From Nomia melanderi (taxonomy: Eukaryota > Arthropoda > Insecta > Hymenoptera > Halictidae), in the NCBI RefSeq assembly GCF_051020985.1, contig NC_135002.1, positions 10,230,001 through 10,294,000 of the forward strand: 64,000 nt of DNA, read 5' to 3'. Position numbers and translations under genes: made by a program. The notes under the pieces are model-generated. The model was not told the origin of the DNA. It searched no databases and saw only the letters and a program-made list of their open reading frames with translations. This document shows positions 50,340 through 60,632 of the stretch, one piece after another (the stretch's first letter is position 1; each line of letters opens with the position of its first letter).

Positions 50340-51310
50340 AGCATCGTTGATCGCGATTATTGCACACCCCATCGAAACGGAGAATAGTATGTCGATAGAT
50401 TCCGACGGCGGCGAACGAGTTCCATCGTCGTTCAATGCCACCGTGGAACTGCGCTGCTCGCCGCGATAAGACGGAAGTGTGCGTCGCACACCGGCGTTAA
50501 TCGTGCGTGTGCACACGTATGTGAATACGTTACACACCTACACACGCGCACACAGACAGAATGCACAGGTATGCACCGGGCGTCGCGTCGCGTCGCGTCG
50601 CGTGAACGTACCTATAGTACACGTGCCGGCGTTCCACGTGCACCGGTCGTCTATATTAATAGACGCGGCCGACGGGCGGCGGGGTCCGGGATTTCGGGTC
50701 GATAGCCGTGACGTCAGTGGATCAAACGAGCGAGAAAAGAGAGGAGAAAGGGAGAGAGAGAGAGAGAGGAAAAACGGAAAAAAAATGAGTGACCGCGACG
50801 CGCGGAGTGTTAGGTGGCTCCGATAGGGGAGAGATAAGAGCGAGAAGGAGGGACGCGGGCTGTTTATAGAACGAGCACGCGAGAGAGAGGGAGACGGAGA
50901 AGCGCGAAGAAGAAGAGAGATCGAGCGCGAAGAAGAACAGCGGATAAAATGGTGGTTCGCCCGGGGTAGGGTGGGGAAGATGACGGTGCGCGGCGGGAAT
51001 GAAGTTCAAGGTTATCGCGTTTGAATGCACGTCCCATGCGGAAAATAGGAGAAGAGGGCGAATGGATTTCCCAGTTACCAGGGAAAAACTGTTAACCAAG
51101 ACCAGATGGTGGGCGGCCCCGGTGATTTCCGTAAGGAAATCCCCTCGGACGCGGCTTTGAGCTCCGCGACTGCGGGAGCAGCGATTTCCTCATCGACCTT
51201 TCGAAACTTTAATCGAAAGTCATTCTTCCTATGTTCACTTCTGCTCGGATCTGTGGCCGGATTGCAAACGAGACTCGCGGGAGACGGATTTATTAGGGAC
51301 ATTCTCCAGT
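50340..51310. promoter_or_regulatory. GC/GA-rich island, candidate promoter or 5' UTR region
   Basis: This is the longest GC-rich part of the window. It has a CA-rich run (50500-50560), a CGTCG array (50581-50603), a full CRE palindrome TGACGTCA (50709-50716) that overlaps a TCAGT initiator-like word, and a GA tract (50751-50769). A long purine-rich stretch (50828-50945) and several YY1-like words follow. ORFs of 115 residues (plus) and 125 (minus) overlap and are low-complexity. No coding exon is supported. If a promoter, transcription most simply runs to the right. Confidence 0.35.
50581..50603 (+). repeat. 5-bp array (CGTCG)n
   Basis: Four to five head-to-tail copies of CGTCG within the GC-rich island. 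A CpG-dense microsatellite. Confidence 0.8.
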
Positions 51311-53189
51311 GTCTTCAATTTAGGGGTTGAAAACGGTTACGATGGTTACGAGTCTTGAAACAGTTATGGAGAACCGAAAGGAACTGATCTCAGACCTGAT
51401 ATACTTAATAACAGTTATAACTCGATTTTGGTTATCCATAACTGTTTAAATCGGAATCAATATGTAACAGTTACAAACAATTATTTTCAGAGCCTTTCCG
51501 ACCCCCGCTCGATTTCGACGGTGACCGGTATTACCATGAAATCGCTGATTCGCAGACTTTTTCTTCGCGCCCCGCGACGTCTGGGTTTCCTCCTGGAACG
51601 TGTTTTCAAGGCCGCTCAGCTGATTGCGAATCTTCCGATGTTATCGCGACTGATGTAATTCGTAGTTAATGAACGCGATTACTTGGCAGTAATGATAATG
51701 GCGCGATTCGTTTTGTTTTGTTTCGCGGAAGTCGGAGTCGGGGATTTATGTTTCAGCGATCGAGGATCGAATCGACTCTTCTGTTCACGTGGAATTGTTA
51801 TTCTGATCATTACTAGGTGGTGCGGTGGAAAATAGAATAGTATTAAATTAGTTGTATCATTTAATTCTGTGTAATTACTGTGTATAAATTGAACAGTTCA
51901 TTTCTTTTTATAGTGAATGTTTATATCAGTAGCTTTCAGTTGTATTAAAAATATTTCGATTCGTGTTAAGAAATCACGGGTGTGCGATACAATTTCTGAT
52001 TACGTGTCATCGTCGGTGCGCCTACAGAGAGGCAGGAGCAACTGACGAATTCGAGGAAGCGACAAACAAGAATATTTGCTCGTCTGGCTTGCTTATTTCC
52101 GAGAAGAGCATGTTCTGTGGGCGTTTTGTGACGAGACGTCCTGGTGACATTATTACGAGACGATAATCCTCGTGACTAAGCGCAATGACGATGTCAAGCT
52201 GGCTTATGTTGCACTTATAGAACGATAAAAATGTTCGATCATAGTCATCGTGGACTGTAATATTTTCTTCAACTAAAAATTTATGTAGTAAAGTTTTTAT
52301 CAAAATTATCGTTGGAATGGAAAAATGAATTTCATTCTTTGCCTACTTCTATAAATTAATTAAAAAATAAATAAAAATATTAAATTAAATATAAAAAAAA
52401 CAAATAAATCAGATTAATCCAAATTAATAAAAATTAACCAATTAAATATAAATAAATAAATATAGATTAAATAAATTATTTTTTAATAAAATTTTTACTT
52501 CTTCGTCACACTGAAATATCCAATGGCCTATACTTGTATATTGTTGCCGATAACATTGATCGACGCATATTGCGCACACACCATTTCCTTGATTATGTTA
52601 AAACGTTAAACGCATTAACTCCGATGTTCAAGGTAATCAATGCGTCACAACCACTATGCGCCGTTGTTCTTTCCCAGAAGTGATGCAATTCCGTGAATGA
52701 CAACCGTGAAACCAGAGTTCGACTCTCATCCACGGCAACATAATTCGTGACATCACACACCGGTCTATCGTAATATCTGAGGCATTTTCGAACTGACTTC
52801 CATCTGTCTCAATTATTAACGTGTATGCATGAGTAAACGGATGGAAATCTTCAATGCTCACCTGGCAATTATCATCTCATTATACAAACACATATGCGTA
52901 CAGGATACATATACGAAATACACTCGCAAACTGTCCACGCGATCTTGTTTTATTTTCGATTCACCGAAATCAATAATGAAAAAATATGAAATTGCACTTG
53001 GCTCGTATCACCTTTGATTTACCTGTAAAAACGTAAAATTCGCCAAAAAATGATAAAAACGATGTACAATAAAATAACTATAGATACCGAGAAGCAACTG
53101 TAAATTCTACACCATGAACAAAAAATCAGCAGAATAATTGGAACCACAAAATAACTACAGAAACTATAAAAAGCACTAAATTTCTCGCA
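51311..53189. other. unique stretch with AT-rich low-complexity part
   Basis: 51480-51800 is moderately GC-rich. 52330-52490 is almost pure A/T with AAATAAAT-type words. No gene is supported. Confidence 0.35.
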
Positions 53190-55104
53190 AAACGGACGCC
53201 CACTCAGACGCTCTAGCCGTTAATAAACGAGCAACCCTGTACGGCGATAAGCGCGGGGTGGTAAAGGAGGTGGGAGAGAAATCACCGAAAGGAGTATCCT
53301 CTATAAATATCCGGGAACAAGGCGACGTCGATGGAGGAAGGTCGGGTCAAGATCCACGAATATTTCATGGAACATGTTGTTATGAAAAGCAGCTCGATTT
53401 TGGCGCGCAATTAAAAATTTCCACGTCATTAGCCCCCGAGAACGATTAAATCGCGAAGTGAATCGTGTACGAGACGCAGCCAGATTCGTTTGGTTGTTAA
53501 GAACGGCAGCTGATTTGCTTGGGATTAGTCCCTGAACTGGGAGTCAGGTCCTAGATCCTTGTCCTATTGGCCCGGCGAACTCGAACTGGATCTCTCGAGT
53601 TTGTTGTGTCGAGTTTTCTCTCTTTCTCTCTTCCTCTCTGGCTGTCCTCAAACCGTAATCGTATTTGGGTTAGCACGCCCGGACGTGGCCCGGACGAGGC
53701 GACCTTGAACTTGCCGCCCCCGGACGGTCAACATCAACCGCCCAATCCCCTTTTGTCGCGGGTAAAGGATAGATACCGGGAACACGTTTCAGGAAGCGGG
53801 TAAAATAACCGGAAACCTAAAGATACGACGAGGAATTTATTTTTCAGTGACGGAATTCCGTTGTCTGGAGGTTGAATGGCGACGAAGTCGTCGCGTGTCA
53901 ATTGTTACGTAATTAACTAATTGCGCGTTTTGCTGGTTTCTCGTGATATTGACGATCAGGACGTTGGAACGATCAGGATTGTAGGAAGCAGTGCGTTCAA
54001 CAGAGGAACCTTTGTGTTCGTTATTTGAGTTTTGTATATGCGGCAAAGGATATTTAGGTATTAAGTTAGATTTAAATTTACATTTGAATGTAAAATTTTA
54101 TATTTATACTTAAATTTAATGTTTTACATTTACGTTTAAATTTGATGTTTCTCTAATGAATCCGACTAGAATGAATTATAGGAATTCAGTAATAAATTAG
54201 GGATTCGTGATTCGTCGTGTTCTGCATTTTTCCCTCGAGGAAAACCTTGACAAAATTATCTGAGGTGTCGAGGATATTTTCTGAAACGATCTTAAGGCAA
54301 AAATATGAAAAGCCGTGTTGGTGGAATCGTTCTGTGTCCGTTCGCTGCGCCGAGAAAAATATCCTGAGCAAAAGGCCTACCACATTCCACGGTGGGTCAC
54401 AACCTTCCGCGCCTACAGGCCGCCGCCAAATCGAGAACTGACCTACACGGCCAACAACGTCGTTCCGCAGAAACACGGTATCTGGGGACGAGTGGAATTG
54501 AATTAGAAATTGGTCACGATCCAGCGAGATAGCCGCGGCCTAGAAATATGGTGTTGTCACCTGTTGAAGGTGCCTTTATGTCGGTAGTTTATATACCTGT
54601 CCCCCGACGTCTAGAATTCTTTCAGTGTCACGGCGCAGCTCTTTCGGCGAACTCGATTCGCTATTGTAAAGTCAAAACCCGAATTGCAAAATCTGTCTCG
54701 GTGCAACTCAATCAAACAAGAATGTGCGAGGCACACGAGATAATATCCAACGAAACTCACCGAACAAACCCTAAACACTTATTCTAAGAAACTCTCGGAT
54801 AAATACGCTACACGTGGACTATAAAGATATGAATTATTGAATAATGGAGACAGAGTCTATGATAATGCTAAAAGAAACTGATGAAATACTCGTACATCGT
54901 AAGTCATCTAAAATTACATCTACGCGGCGATCATTAATTGGACTATGCTCACGTGAACTATTTATCAGATGAATATAAAGTGTATATACTTCAGTCTACT
55001 GATAGATTCTGCTCACGGGCATAATTTTGCACGTTGTGATTAAAGAGGATAGATAAATATATTAAGAGATAGTGTGAGGTGTAGAACAGCTGTTTTTTCC
55101 AGGG
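53190..55104. other. unique stretch
   Basis: GC-richer at 53200-53800, otherwise mixed. 54065-54150 has a TTTAAATTTA-type low-complexity run with about 20-bp periodicity. ORFs of up to 96 residues, none recognisable. Confidence 0.35.
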
Positions 55105-55346
55105 TTAACTTCTTGTCTTATGATTTCGTTTACAACTATGCTCGGTATGTGACTTTATTACTAATAAAATAGTAGAAAAATAAAAGAATTTGATGCTTTT
55201 TCTGTGTTCACGTATTCTCTGAAGGTTAAAGGTTAATACTGAACAAATAATAGTTCATTTACATTAAAAATAAATCGATGATTTGTCGAATTCGATTGAA
55301 AATTTTCATCACGGGTCTGACACGATATTAGAGGAGAAGAGGTTAA
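55105..55346 (+). mobile_element. TTAA-MITE family TMC (242 bp)
   Basis: Left end TTAACTTCTTGTCTTATGAT, right end GAGAAGAGGTTAA. Internal blocks TTTACAACTATGCTCGGTAT and TTTTCATCACGGGTCTGACA match 49129-49373. Both ends are on TTAA, and the outer inverted repeat is TTAACYTCTTSTCTT-like. Confidence 0.8.
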
Positions 55347-56999
55347 ACGATGACCTAAACTCTATTTCCACCGGAGACTATGATCCCGATGGTAAAATTA
55401 AACGTTCGTCTGACTTTGCTTCACTTTATTCTCTGCGGAATTGAGGATTTTCTAGATATCCCTCGTGAATTACGAGAGCAACACTTGCCTCCATGAAGGC
55501 AATATCTTTCCATAATGCGCTACCGCGGGTCCTGTCCCGAGATCAACTTTTCTCGAGCCTTGGGGCGAACAAGACAATCGTGGACGACCTCGAGCGTGTG
55601 TCGGCTCCCGGCTACGTATAACGGGTTGCCCGTGACCGGGGAGGACCTTGGCCATGGATGTACGCCGGGTGTCGTGACGCAGGCGCCGCGACGCGCGCTT
55701 TTGCTTCTTTTATGAACCTATCTCCCCGTCGTGATTAAGAAAGGAAAGGGAACAAACGGACATCACCCCACGAAAGATTCTCGATCCACGAATATCGTAC
55801 CGATTGTCGCGAATCGTGAATCAATCGAGACGACAGATCAGGTTTCTTGGTGATTTGTATTTGAAATTAATGTCTTTCCGGCTTGCTTCGAACCTTAACA
55901 ACGTGAGTTTCACGTCTCGTTCCGAGTCATTTAATTCGAATCGATGTGAACGTGAATTTCAGCGCGATTAGAAGTATGTTTTGATGTAATTCTTTCCAGA
56001 CACGAAAAATTGTACGTTGATTCGAATGATGATGCAATAACGTTTGTAACAGTCTGGACTCCTACGCTGCGACGTGTTGCAAAATGGAGAACGCGGAAAC
56101 ATAGCATTCTATTAATGGAAGATTTGCGTAAGTTTCCCTGAGCGAAAGATACGTCAGAGAATTGTGTGCAAGGATAAAACTAGGTTACATCAGAAAAAAA
56201 TTGATGCGTTTTTTTTTTAAAGACCGATATCAGATTTGCATCAAGACAGATCTTAATTCATGAGGGAACTAGTAAAAAACAGGCAATTCGCTGGTACAGA
56301 GCGACACTGATTGTACGAGTTTCATAATATCAAAGTTTAAAACCTTCATTAAATATTCCTCCTTCTTTTTAAACAAAGAGAAATAATATTTCTATGACAA
56401 ACAGAAAATAATAGACGTAACAGTGGACGACCAACTAACAGGCAGTTAAACGCTGATTAACAAATTGCGATGTATTATGCGTTGAACACGTGAGAACACG
56501 TGCTTACAACTTGGATTTTATTTTCAAGATTTGCTGGCTGCTTAATTAACATCGGCGATTGCTACAGACACAGCTAACCACGCGATCATTTAGACGACGA
56601 AAATCAAGTTTCGATGGGAAAGACGTTAATGGTACAGCTTATCCTGAAACAATCATCGACGACCTCGCGTCAGTCTCGACCGACAACTAGCAATGGGGAC
56701 GACACCCACGCATTCGACAACTCTTAAATTCTAGTTCTTCGTTAAATTCCGAAAAGGAAATAAAAATCTAATATTATCAACAATTCCAACAGCTAATTCA
56801 GTAATATCAATATTTAATCAATCCAAGAGCATTTCGCGAGAGAGCTTTTATCTTCCCGAGGATTCAGAAATAGAAGTTACACAGCTATTATTCCGAGCCA
56901 CTATACCCATCAATGAATCGTCGTAGTTCGGGTCCAATTCAAAATGTTACACCGGAAAACTTAAAACACATTTCCTCTTTGTGTATTTTGGATCGAGCC
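55347..56999. other. unique stretch; GC-rich at 55480-55730
   Basis: The GC-rich part contains the first copy of a 46-bp motif that recurs at 57005 (separate entry). The rest is AT-rich without ORFs. Confidence 0.35.
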
Positions 57000-57051
57000 C
57001 ATCGCTACTTATAACGGTTTTGCCCGTGACCAGTGGAGACCTTGGCAATGG
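55612..57051 (+). repeat. 46-47 bp motif in two copies (55612-55657 and 57005-57051)
   Basis: Both copies read CTAC-TATAACGG, then TTGCCCGTGACC, then GAG/GGAG, then ACCTTGGC and ATGG. About 40 of 47 positions agree, with one single-base gap. The gap breaks any common reading frame, so the conservation is not of protein. The copies are 1.39 kb apart in the same orientation, each in a GC-rich patch. Confidence 0.6.
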
Positions 57052-57286
57052 CTTGTGCGACGTGCTGCGACGTACCGCGAAGCCGGGCACGGCAGGGGAA
57101 CGCATGCGCGGGCTGCGCGCGCATCTCGCTCGATGCATCCGGAGGTCGCATATCCCGTGCACACACCGTCAACGGTAACCTTGACCTTATACCTCGGCCC
57201 GCTGGCCAACAAGGTCCATCCACTCCTGAACGGTTGAAGGTCACCGGTACCGTGGCCAGGAAGCCGGGGCGTGGAGGTTGGAGGGG

Positions 57287-57336
<50 letters not shown>

Positions 57337-57660
57337 AAGAAAGAGAGACGAGCGACTGCCGATGTCGGGCGCACGGTTGGAAGCGCGAGAGAGGAGACGG
57401 AGCAAAATCCAGCCTGCTCGATCTCTCTCCCGAGGACGTGTTAACGATTCCCAATTACCGCACGTCAGCCCTTGTCTCGTTATATCTGTCTTCCCCCTGC
57501 ACCCCCCTCCGCACCTTTCCGCCGTCGCCATCTTTTATGCCATTTTCTATACCGATCTCCAACCCCAATCTCGACGTCTGGTTCATTCTACTGTGCCTCT
57601 AGTTTTATCGAACCGACCCGAACTTCGATCGTCATATCACCTGACTTCGGGATAACATTT
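57000..57660. promoter_or_regulatory. GC-rich island with GAGA tract and Pho/YY1-like sites
   Basis: The island has a (GA)n tract (57289-57350) and two GCCAT cores at 57527-57531 and 57539-57543, the first reading AAAGATGGCGAC on the minus strand. GAGA-factor sites plus GCCAT cores are what Polycomb response elements and many insect promoters contain. Several ORFs (up to 189 residues) are driven by the GA repeat and overlap in all frames, so none is called. Confidence 0.35.
57289..57350 (+). repeat. (GA)n tract with GAAA extension
   Basis: About 21 GA dinucleotides followed by GAAAGAAAGAAAGAGAGA. A microsatellite that makes artificial Arg-Glu repeat ORFs on this strand and Ser-Leu repeat ORFs on the other. 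Confidence 0.92.
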
Positions 57661-57694
57661 TGTACGAATTTAGAAATGAATTTTCCCGTGGATA

Positions 57695-57869
57695 TCAGCA
57701 CGCTGAACGTCGCACGATTTCACGGAGCAAAATACATAGAATGAGGAAGATATAATGTTAAATTATTTAATCGAATTGTTTTCAAATAATCAGCATTCAA
57801 TCGAGTGAATTGCAGTAAGTCGATTTGGTTGGAGGTCATCAGTGACTCCCATGGCATTCAACGTATTAA
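57695..57869 (+). mobile_element. TTAA-MITE family TMB (decayed, 175 bp)
   Basis: The left end CAGCACGCTGAACGTCGCAC and following GATTTCACGGAGCAAAATAC match the 5218 copy (CACGATTTCACGGAGGAAAA). The right end ATGGCATTCAACGTATTAAT matches its right end (GTGGCATTCAACGTG). The left TTAA is lost. Confidence 0.6.
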
Positions 57870-58060
57870 TCGAGTTTTCTTGGATTTATGAACGCAAGAA
57901 GGCTGAGAGGACAATTGCTCTCTGAAAAGTGTTAACTTTTCAATTTCTGTTTCGTCGGGAGAATTGCTATGATTGCTTCAGTAATTTGATGAGTGCCGAT
58001 TAGGCGATTATCGTATTAATGTTAGTCGCCCAAATTTCTCTTTTGGACTTCATACTCAAC

Positions 58061-59041
58061 ATCTATTTACGATCTGCTGGACATATACGCAGATATCGAT
58101 TTTTAGGGAAAATTAGTAGGAACTGGAGCAAAATGGGTATTCAACTCATCAATGGCGCGTTTCTATTTTCTATTCTACGATTTCCCTTTTCCACTATTTT
58201 CTTTCGGACCGTCCGATCTTTCAGATCAATACTCTGACTCTGCTGTAAGTTCCGCCTAATTCCTTGTGAATAGAATACAACAGCAGACGAGCAACGATAT
58301 CGGTCACGTTTTGAACGAAGGAATTTGAATGGGAACGATGGCACAATTTTGCAGCAAAACTTTTGAAAAGAGTTTTGTTTTCTTCGGTAAAAATAGAAAT
58401 CGAATATCGCCACTTGAAATTAACCATATGGTACCCGGAATACGAATTGCGTAAGTTTTTAATAGAGGTTGATACACTGATGCTTTAGCTTTTAGATGCG
58501 CACCGATGATCATGAATTAATTGGAATATAGATTGAACGAATTAATTTCTGAATAACAGATGAAATATCTTCGGATCGTCGGATTTCATAATGTTGCAAC
58601 GAAAAAGTTGTTCCTGCTTTTAGAAAGTCAGGGTCGCTACGGTAATAGTAGTCGGTCGGCTTTAACATAAGCAAAATCAATCAGGCATCTCTCGTGTTTT
58701 CAGCAAACAAGGAACCATTCGGCTGACTGTGTGTGTTTAAGAACACGTATACGTAATTAAGAGTAATTTAAAAACCGATCAATGCTCCATGGTATAAATA
58801 GAAAATGGAATTCACGCAGCTATTCTAGTTACGTTATAATTGCCTATAAAACTATATAAAAATACATCAAATATATTTTCAAAACACATTATTTGATGAC
58901 GGTTAACGAAGTTTCCAAATTTCTTTGAAACCCGATCGAACTCACTGAAATGAACAGATACCCATTTTGCTCCGGTTCCTACTAATTTTCCCTAAAAATC
59001 GATATCTGCGTATATGTGCATCCAGCAGATCGTAAATAGAT
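58061..59041. mobile_element. 981-bp element with about 80-bp inverted repeats
   Basis: The left arm 58061-58140 and the right arm 58958-59041 are near-perfect reverse complements. Outer ends read ATCTATTTACGATCTGCTGG. The arms differ only by a 4-5 base insertion (TGCAC) in the right arm and one T/C change. The 817-bp interior has no ORF above about 90 residues and none recognisable. It may be a non-autonomous DNA transposon or foldback element, or an inverted duplication. No clear target duplication was seen next to the arms. Confidence 0.75.
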
Positions 59042-60468
59042 TATAAAGTCTTGAGACAATGTCAACCGGCACACAGTTGAAACGAAATGCTTGTCTCGAC
59101 CGATTCTTGTACAGATTAGAAACGGTGGAAAGTCGAGGTCGACCTTGACGTAAGCGCCAACCGCGTAAAGATACCCAGACACATTGACAGCCTTTCATAA
59201 AAGCCAGGAAACACGACCAAGTACCTTGCATCAATCGTTCCTCGTTTGCGCGTACAATGCAAAAAGTGATCACCGTGAACAAAGGGGGGTGCCATTTTAT
59301 CGGATCATGATTGGTGTCCCCACCCGCGGTGCTCGGGTCTGTCTTGACCCGGGATTTTAAAGATTCAACTTTAGTGAAATTCTAGCGATATTATTAGGTC
59401 TGATATAAAGGCAGACATTGCTCGAGGAGAAATGTAAGATCTAGATTATATTTAGAGGACGGGATAATCTATGTAAATAGACCCGGGCGCCGATGTCTGT
59501 GTAGGACAGCTAAAATTGATGAAGCCTATCGCCTGTAACTCACGCGGCTCGAATTATTGCGGCGTCATTCTCTTCGTTTTCGTTGATAACACTGTGGAAC
59601 AAATTTTGACCTATGGTAGTTTTTGCAATAGCCACTATGTAATTCTTATAGAGTTCTTTACCCTAAATACGAATCCGAAAACCAAATTGCTGGGTCAGGT
59701 CCAGTTTTCGAAAAAACTGGGATTTTGTAAGAACGGTCGAATTTTTCAGAAAACCAAGTATTACGCGAAAACTAAAAATGATAAGCAGTTAAAATTTGTC
59801 GCAAAAAATAAAAGAGACTTGCCCGATCACGTAGCTATACAAATTTTGAATTTTGCGTATCATTAAATATTTGTAAACGGTGATCGAAGTTTAAAAAAAG
59901 GTAGATGCGCGTACTTTGTATGCACTTCTGTTACATTTCTACGAAAAGTGGGTTGGCCAGCACGAATTTGCTGTGCACCATTGGATTCTGCAGACATTTC
60001 TGAAGAGGAACCCCCCCGTGGGAAGCGTGACATCGGTTTTTCTTTGGGACAGGGTAAGAAAATGTCCGCGAACGGAACTTTCGCGCCACACGGCCATCGC
60101 TCGCCGGCCACAGCTATGCAGGGCCGTGACTACGCGTTGTATAGACCTGGACCCGGGTCACTACTTATATGTATATATGGACCGTTTATTTTGAAAGTGG
60201 TGTAAGTCCATTTTCTCTTGTTTCGAGAAAATTAAAGGTTAACATATCTGTTAATTAAAAAATTTAGGCAAATTATATGAAGTCTGGCAATGTTTCTACT
60301 GTTTTATCAATATGTAATTTGTTTATATAAATTTGTTTTAGGCGTATTTTACTAAATTGATATATACTTACGGGCTGCAAATGAAATTACATCACTTTCA
60401 AAATTAGACAATTGTAAAAATCGTTTAATTTCAATTTTGAAAAATCAAATATAACTTAAAATATACTA
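59042..60468. other. unique stretch
   Basis: GC-richer patches carry repeated ACCCGGG words (around 59350, 59480 and 60150). A plus ORF of 116 residues (59516-59866) has a Lys-rich second half but no recognisable family. No gene is called. Confidence 0.35.
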
Positions 60469-60632
60469 TTCATAATCAAAGTGTGTTAAATTGTTAAATA
60501 ACTGTATAAAACAATATCTAAAAAATGGTACCTAATACTAAAAGTACCATTTTTCGAAAATATATTTATAATAAAAATGTGTTAAATTTTTAAATGACTA
60601 TGTTATACAATAATATCTAAAAAATGGTACCT
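60469..60632 (+). repeat. tandem duplication, unit about 97 bp
   Basis: GTGTTAAAT at 60483 recurs at 60579, and ATGGTACCT at 60525 recurs at 60624. The whole AT-rich block between them is repeated with small changes. Between the copies is a reversed AGTACCATTTTT, so the AAAAATGGTAC word also forms a hairpin. Confidence 0.7.

Noticed and set aside
57033..57602. 189-residue plus ORF and several overlapping ORFs on both strands
   Set aside because: They are held open by the (GA)n tract, which gives Arg-Glu or Ser-Leu repeats in every frame. There is no conserved domain on either side of the tract.
59516..59866. 116-residue Lys-rich ORF on plus
   Set aside because: Considered as a small basic protein or transposon fragment, but no family motif is visible and the start lies in a GC patch with the rest in AT-rich DNA.
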